Positions 6,394-9,246 of a DNA stretch of 9,246 nucleotides are shown here, one piece after another; the stretch's first letter is position 1; the number at the start of each line of letters is the position of its first letter. A program made the translations under genes and the position numbers. The stretch lies in assembly GCA_013151115.1 (NCBI GenBank), contig JAADIW010000118.1, positions 1 through 9,246 of the forward strand, read 5' to 3'. Below the pieces are notes generated by a model, which saw only the letters and a list, made by a program, of their open reading frames with translations, searched no databases and was not told the DNA's origin. The DNA comes from Caldisericota bacterium. Lineage in GTDB: Bacteria; Bipolaricaulota; Bipolaricaulia; Bipolaricaulales; Bipolaricaulaceae.

Positions 6394-7329
6394 CTACCAA
6401 CTCACCTCGATCCCGGTGGTGATATCGATCACCCCGAAGATGTCGAAGTAGATCCAGAGGAAGCCCTTGAATCCGTCGCCCTCCAGCCCGAAGCGGAGCT
6501 CCTCGGAGAGGAAGCCCAACAGGTCGAACGTGGTGTAGGACCTGAAGGAGAAACCGTCGAGGTCGAGGCCACAGATGAAATCGGCGCTGCTGAAGGTGAA
6601 GGGGGCCACGAAGAACGCCCGACCCCCCAGGGTGAAGGGCCCGAGGGTGAGGAGACCCTCGAACCGGACCCATTGGAATCCCGCGGCGTCGAAGAAGAGG
6701 AGCGTTTCCGTCGAGAGGGAGGGCATGACGAACGAGATCTTGAGGAGGTCTTCCTCGAAGAGGACCCCGGGGACGAGGTACACCCACGTCCACGGATTGT
6801 CGTCCACCATGGCGTACAGGCCCGCCATCCCGAAGCTGAAGAAGTTGCGGACCTCGAAGTAGATGCAGCACTCATCGAGGTACCACTGCAGCCCGGTGTC
6901 GAACACGAACCCGATGGTGTAGTCGGGGGTCTGACAGGGCTCCGCGAGGTTCCCGTACGCGAAGATCAGCCCCCAATCGAATCCCCCTGGACAACAGGCG
7001 TCCTTGAACATGGAGCCGCCGATCTCCAGTTCGTAGTGGGAGAAACAGGGGTCGAAGCGGAGCGTGTTGCGGATGCGGAAGATCTCCTCCAGGGAGAAGA
7101 CGAAGTCCAGCTTCTCGGCCTCGAAGCCGGCCAGCGAGAACTCCGTGCGACTCCGCACCCCGATCCCCCCGAAGGTCAGGGACAGGGTCACCGCGGTCCC
7201 CACGTCCCAGACGAGCCCATCGTAGAGGAAGTCCGCTTCGAGGCCCAAACTGCCCGTCAGGGGATCCCCCTCACCCAGGGCCCCGAATCCGATCGCGCTT
7301 GCCACAAGAAGGACGAGCACTCCCCTCAT
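6394..7329 (-). CDS. Secreted, cysteine-containing protein, probable outer-membrane beta-barrel
   Basis: No family recognised. The 311-residue product starts with a signal peptide (MRGVLVLLVASAIGFGALG) with a likely signal peptidase I site after Gly19 (ALG/E). The rest alternates aromatic or hydrophobic residues with polar ones in many short strands joined by Gly/Asp turns, and it ends in EVSW. A terminal aromatic residue is typical of outer-membrane barrels recognised by the BAM machinery. There are seven cysteines: 95, 112-113, 132, 154-155 and 253, five of them between 112 and 155. An internal repeat RSxTxFxLxGFxxExLxF occurs at 59-76 and 263-280. ATG 7329 is chosen because AGGAGG (7340-7335) lies 5 nt upstream and the signal peptide follows directly; an in-frame ATG at 7470 would add 47 non-hydrophobic residues. 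It lies 137 nt behind the GTPase gene and could share its transcript. Confidence 0.8.
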   Translation of the reverse strand: MRGVLVLLVASAIGFGALGEGDPLTGSLGLEADFLYDGLVWDVGTAVTLSLTFGGIGVRSRTEFSLAGFEAEKLDFVFSLEEIFRIRNTLRFDPCFSHYELEIGGSMFKDACCPGGFDWGLIFAYGNLAEPCQTPDYTIGFVFDTGLQWYLDECCIYFEVRNFFSFGMAGLYAMVDDNPWTWVYLVPGVLFEEDLLKISFVMPSLSTETLLFFDAAGFQWVRFEGLLTLGPFTLGGRAFFVAPFTFSSADFICGLDLDGFSFRSYTTFDLLGFLSEELRFGLEGDGFKGFLWIYFDIFGVIDITTGIEVSW

Positions 7330-7334
7330 TCCTA

Positions 7335-7340
7335 CCTCCT
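7335..7340 (-). promoter_or_regulatory. Shine-Dalgarno box that decides the barrel gene start
   Basis: A perfect AGGAGG on the minus strand lies 5 nt before ATG 7329 and directly precedes the signal-peptide-coding sequence. It argues against the alternative in-frame ATG at 7470, which overlaps the stop of the upstream GTPase gene. Confidence 0.8.
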
Positions 7341-7399
7341 TACCCCGGAGCGTACGGGAGAGGGGGCGACCTCCCGGAGGAAACGCCTTCCCGCGGCAT

Positions 7400-7446
7400 C
7401 GGGGCCTCGTCCCCGGGTCCTCCCCCCTCTGTCCGTGATCCACGGA
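7400..7446 (-). other. Two inverted repeats in the gap between the GTPase and barrel genes
   Basis: In the 137-nt spacer, TCCGTG (7432-7437) and CACGGA (7441-7446) form a perfect repeat around the 3-nt centre ATC. CGGGG (7400-7404) and CCCCG (7411-7415) form another hairpin with a 6-nt loop. Neither is followed by a T run, so neither looks like an intrinsic terminator. They could be an operator, an mRNA processing or stability element between the two genes, or chance in GC-rich DNA. I see no convincing promoter in this spacer. Confidence 0.35.
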
Positions 7447-7466
7447 ACGTATGGGGGCGCGGCGGC

Positions 7467-8783
7467 TCATCCCCCGCGCGCGAACCCGGAGAGGACGTCC
7501 TCCAGCGTGGGCCTTCCGATCTCCTGGAGGTCGTAACGCACCCGAGTGGCGGGGACGGGCAACTCCATCAGGCGCCGAAGATCGACGGGCGTCCCGATGG
7601 CGATGGCATCACACGGGACCTCTTCGATGGTGGCGGCTAGATCCCGTATCTGCTCCTCGCCGTACCCCATGGCGGGGAGGACCGGGCCTAGGTGGGGCCA
7701 GGCGGCGAAGGTCTCGGCCAGAGCCCCCTTGGCATAGGGTCTCGGATCCACCAGCTCGGCCCCGAGCTTCCGCGCCGCCACCGCTGCGGCACCGAACGGC
7801 ATCTCCCCGTGGGTCACGGTGGGGCCGTCCTCGATGGCGAGGACCTTCTTGCCCCGGATCACCTCCGGTTCCTCCACGGTAATGGGGGAAGCGGCTTCGA
7901 TCACCTGTGCCTTCGGATTCACGCGGAAGATCGATTCCCGGAGCCGGTTGAGCTCCTCCAGCGAGGCGGAGTCCACCTTGTTGATCACCACCACATCCGC
8001 CATGCGGATGTTCACCGAGCCGGGCCAGTAGGTGAGTTCGTGGCCCGCCCGCAGCGGATCCGCGACCACGATCAAGAGGTCCGGCCTCACGAAGGGGAAA
8101 TCGTTGTTGCCGCCGTCCCACAGGATCACGTCCGCTTCGGCCTCGGCCGCCTTGAGGATCTCGGCGTAGTCCACCCCTCCGTAGACCACGTTGCCCCGGA
8201 TGATATGGGGCTCGTATTCCTCGCGCTCCTCGATGGTGCACCGGTACCGATCCAGGTCCTCGAGTGAGGCGAACCGCTGCACGCGTTGTGCCGCCAGGTC
8301 GCCGTAGGGCATGGGATGGCGGATGATAACCACCTTTTTCCCCATCGCTTTCAAGATCTCCGCCACACGACGGGTCGTCTGGGACTTGCCGCAGCCGGTG
8401 CGCACCGCGCACACCGCTACCACGGGCTTGGCGGAGGTGAGCATCGTGCTCTCGGGGCCGAGGAGCCAGAAGTCTGCCCCCGCGGCCTGGGCCCGGGCGG
8501 CCCTCTCCATCACGTGTTGATGTGATACATCGGAATAGGAAAAGACCGCGATCTCCACGCCCTTCTCCCTGATGATCTCCTCCAGTTTCTCCTCGGGCTC
8601 GATGGGGATCCCCCCCGGATAAAGCCGTCCCGCGAGCTCCGGGGGGTACCGCCTTCCCTCTATCCCGGGGATCTGGGCGGCGGTGAACGCCACCACCTCG
8701 TAGTCCTCATTATCACGGAAGAACACGTTGAAGTTATGGAAGTCCCTCCCAGCAGCTCCGAGGATGACCACGCGTCTCGTCAT
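7467..8783 (-). CDS. COG2403-type GTPase, cyclic 2,3-diphosphoglycerate synthetase-like
   Basis: The 438-residue product matches the family that includes the archaeal cyclic 2,3-diphosphoglycerate synthetase (an ATP-dependent enzyme that cyclises 2,3-diphosphoglycerate, a thermoprotectant in some methanogens). Many bacterial members of the family have no proven function. Domains in order: an N-terminal Rossmann-like half starting RRVVILGAAGRDFHNFN (3-19), then a P-loop NTPase half with AVRTGCGKSQTTR (126-138; Lys133), a Walker-B-like ILWDGGNND (220-228), and NKVD (268-271), the guanine-specificity motif of GTPases. Conserved-looking stretches include RHPMPYGDL (155-163), DPRPYAKG (346-353) and PAMGYGEEQIR (370-380). 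ATG 8783 has AGGAGG (8799-8794) 10 nt upstream, or AGGTG closer. A strong promoter lies just upstream. The barrel gene follows on the same strand. Confidence 0.85.
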   Translation of the reverse strand: MTRRVVILGAAGRDFHNFNVFFRDNEDYEVVAFTAAQIPGIEGRRYPPELAGRLYPGGIPIEPEEKLEEIIREKGVEIAVFSYSDVSHQHVMERAARAQAAGADFWLLGPESTMLTSAKPVVAVCAVRTGCGKSQTTRRVAEILKAMGKKVVIIRHPMPYGDLAAQRVQRFASLEDLDRYRCTIEEREEYEPHIIRGNVVYGGVDYAEILKAAEAEADVILWDGGNNDFPFVRPDLLIVVADPLRAGHELTYWPGSVNIRMADVVVINKVDSASLEELNRLRESIFRVNPKAQVIEAASPITVEEPEVIRGKKVLAIEDGPTVTHGEMPFGAAAVAARKLGAELVDPRPYAKGALAETFAAWPHLGPVLPAMGYGEEQIRDLAATIEEVPCDAIAIGTPVDLRRLMELPVPATRVRYDLQEIGRPTLEDVLSGFARGG

Positions 8784-8826
8784 GGTTCACCTGCCTCCTT
8801 GAACGGGCTCAGCGGGGCGTTTTCGC

Positions 8827-8855
8827 ATTATAGCGGGGATAAACCGGGATGGCAG
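8827..8855 (-). promoter_or_regulatory. Sigma70-type promoter of the COG2403 GTPase gene
   Basis: On the minus strand a perfect -10 box TATAAT (8832-8827) lies 17 nt downstream of CTGCCA (8855-8850), a 4-of-6 match to TTGACA. Transcription would start near 8820, giving a leader of about 37 nt that contains the AGGAGG box at 8799-8794. It is the best promoter in the window by consensus. Confidence 0.7.
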
Positions 8856-8877
8856 GAAGCGGTTTTTCCGTTAAGAT
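8849..8877 (+). promoter_or_regulatory. Candidate promoter for the pgsA-like gene, leaderless arrangement
   Basis: On the plus strand ATGGCA (8849-8854, 4 of 6 to TTGACA) is separated by 17 nt from TAAGAT (8872-8877, 4 of 6 to TATAAT). The -10 box ends 6 nt before the ATG at 8884, so the transcript would start at or next to the start codon. The -35 box covers the same base pairs as the -35 of the divergent promoter. The match is modest and the box assignment is an inference. Confidence 0.4.
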
Positions 8878-8883
8878 TGGCGG

Positions 8884-9246
8884 ATGACGCTGGCCAACTG
8901 GCTCACGCTCCTTCGCTTCGTGGCCACGGGGCCGACGGTCTATTTCACGGTGCGCGGCGATCTCCCCCTCGGGTTCGCCTTCTTCCTCTTCGGATTCCTC
9001 ACGGACCTCCTCGACGGGTACCTCGCGCGCACCCGGCGGGAGGTGACCGTGACGGGGAAGGTCCTCGACCCCCTGGCGGATAAGCTCCTCTTCTTCGGGG
9101 TGTTCGCGAGCTTCGCCGCGACGGAGCGGATCCACTGGACGGCGTTGGCGGGGTATCTCATCCCCCAGCTGGGGCTCGGCGTGGGGGCCGTCTACCTCTA
9201 CCTCGCGCGGCGCGAGATAAGGTCGGCCGAGATCCCCGGGAAGGCC
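8884..9246 (+). CDS. pgsA: CDP-alcohol phosphatidyltransferase, probable phosphatidylglycerophosphate synthase (partial, runs off the right edge)
   Basis: Only the first 121 residues are present; the family is usually about 180-200 residues. The CDP-alcohol phosphatidyltransferase motif is complete: Asp41, Asp44-Gly45, Ala48-Arg49, eight residues, Gly58, Asp62 and Asp66 (DLLDGYLAR then GKVLDPLADK). The N-terminus (MTLANWLTLLRFVATGP) and the hydrophobic segments at about 13-40 and 67-82 fit PgsA, which joins CDP-diacylglycerol and glycerol-3-phosphate in the membrane. Other alcohol acceptors cannot be excluded from the fragment. ATG 8884 is the earliest possible start, because an in-frame TAA lies at 8872-8874 with no start codon between. 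No Shine-Dalgarno sequence precedes it. It is divergent from the GTPase gene, and its substrate is the product of CdsA encoded 2.7 kb away. Confidence 0.9.
   Translation, partial: MTLANWLTLLRFVATGPTVYFTVRGDLPLGFAFFLFGFLTDLLDGYLARTRREVTVTGKVLDPLADKLLFFGVFASFAATERIHWTALAGYLIPQLGLGVGAVYLYLARREIRSAEIPGKA

Noticed and set aside
7330..7470. 47-residue N-terminal extension of the barrel protein from ATG 7470 (ATGA overlap with the GTPase stop)
   Set aside because: It would bury the signal peptide inside the chain and ignore the perfect AGGAGG box before ATG 7329; the added residues are Arg/Gly/Pro-rich with no pattern.
6346..7536. 396-codon open frame on the plus strand opposite the barrel gene
   Set aside because: The translation is a Glu/Gly/Pro-rich string with no domain pattern, while the minus strand has a signal peptide, an AGGAGG box and beta-strand patterning.
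1..9246. tRNA or rRNA genes, CRISPR arrays, insertion sequences, attachment sites
   Set aside because: I looked on both strands and saw no cloverleaf with a T-loop signature, no regularly spaced repeats, no transposase or integrase motifs and no flanking terminal repeats.

Overview
This is a GC-rich window (about two thirds G+C by eye) with tightly packed genes and a strong preference for GGG, CCC, CTC, GAG and AGG codons. It looks like a bacterial chromosome. One gene encodes a secreted, aromatic-rich, probable outer-membrane beta-barrel ending in Trp, which points to a diderm. Together with the codon style and a bacterial member of the cyclic-2,3-diphosphoglycerate-synthetase-like GTPase family (COG2403), this makes a deeply branching, possibly thermophilic lineage such as Candidatus Bipolaricaulota (Acetothermia/OP1) my first guess. 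That is an inference; no marker here proves it.

Layout. Positions 1-152 hold the 3' end of a gene for a protein with a C-terminal beta-sandwich-like tail. After a 192-nt gap with a structured leader, a plus-strand cluster runs ndk (345-794), valS (797-3424), a divergent folC-like Mur-ligase-family gene (3421-4677), uppS (4646-5389) and cdsA (5386-6210). Spacing is 2 nt or less, or the genes overlap by 4 or 32 nt, so this is very probably one translationally coupled operon. It joins nucleotide and tRNA-charging functions (Ndk, ValRS) to envelope lipid functions (UppS makes undecaprenyl-PP, CdsA makes CDP-diacylglycerol). No terminator pointing in the plus direction is visible after cdsA.

Converging on cdsA are two minus-strand genes. 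One encodes the COG2403 GTPase (8783-7467). Downstream of it is a signal-peptide-bearing, cysteine-containing probable outer-membrane beta-barrel (7329-6394). They end at a near-textbook intrinsic terminator at 6282-6248.

At the right edge a CDP-alcohol phosphatidyltransferase (pgsA-like, 8884 to beyond 9246) reads away from the GTPase gene. The 100-nt divergent spacer holds two candidate promoters whose -35 boxes lie on the same five base pairs. The pgsA-like gene has no Shine-Dalgarno sequence, and its predicted -10 box ends 6 nt before the ATG, so it may be leaderless. PgsA uses the CDP-diacylglycerol made by CdsA, so two phospholipid steps sit on either side of the minus-strand pair.

Most of the window is ordinary housekeeping. 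The parts worth a second look are the FolC-like protein that has lost several catalytic residues but keeps its P-loop, the unusual UppS active-site substitutions, the cysteine-containing barrel with an internal repeat, and the shared-box divergent promoter.
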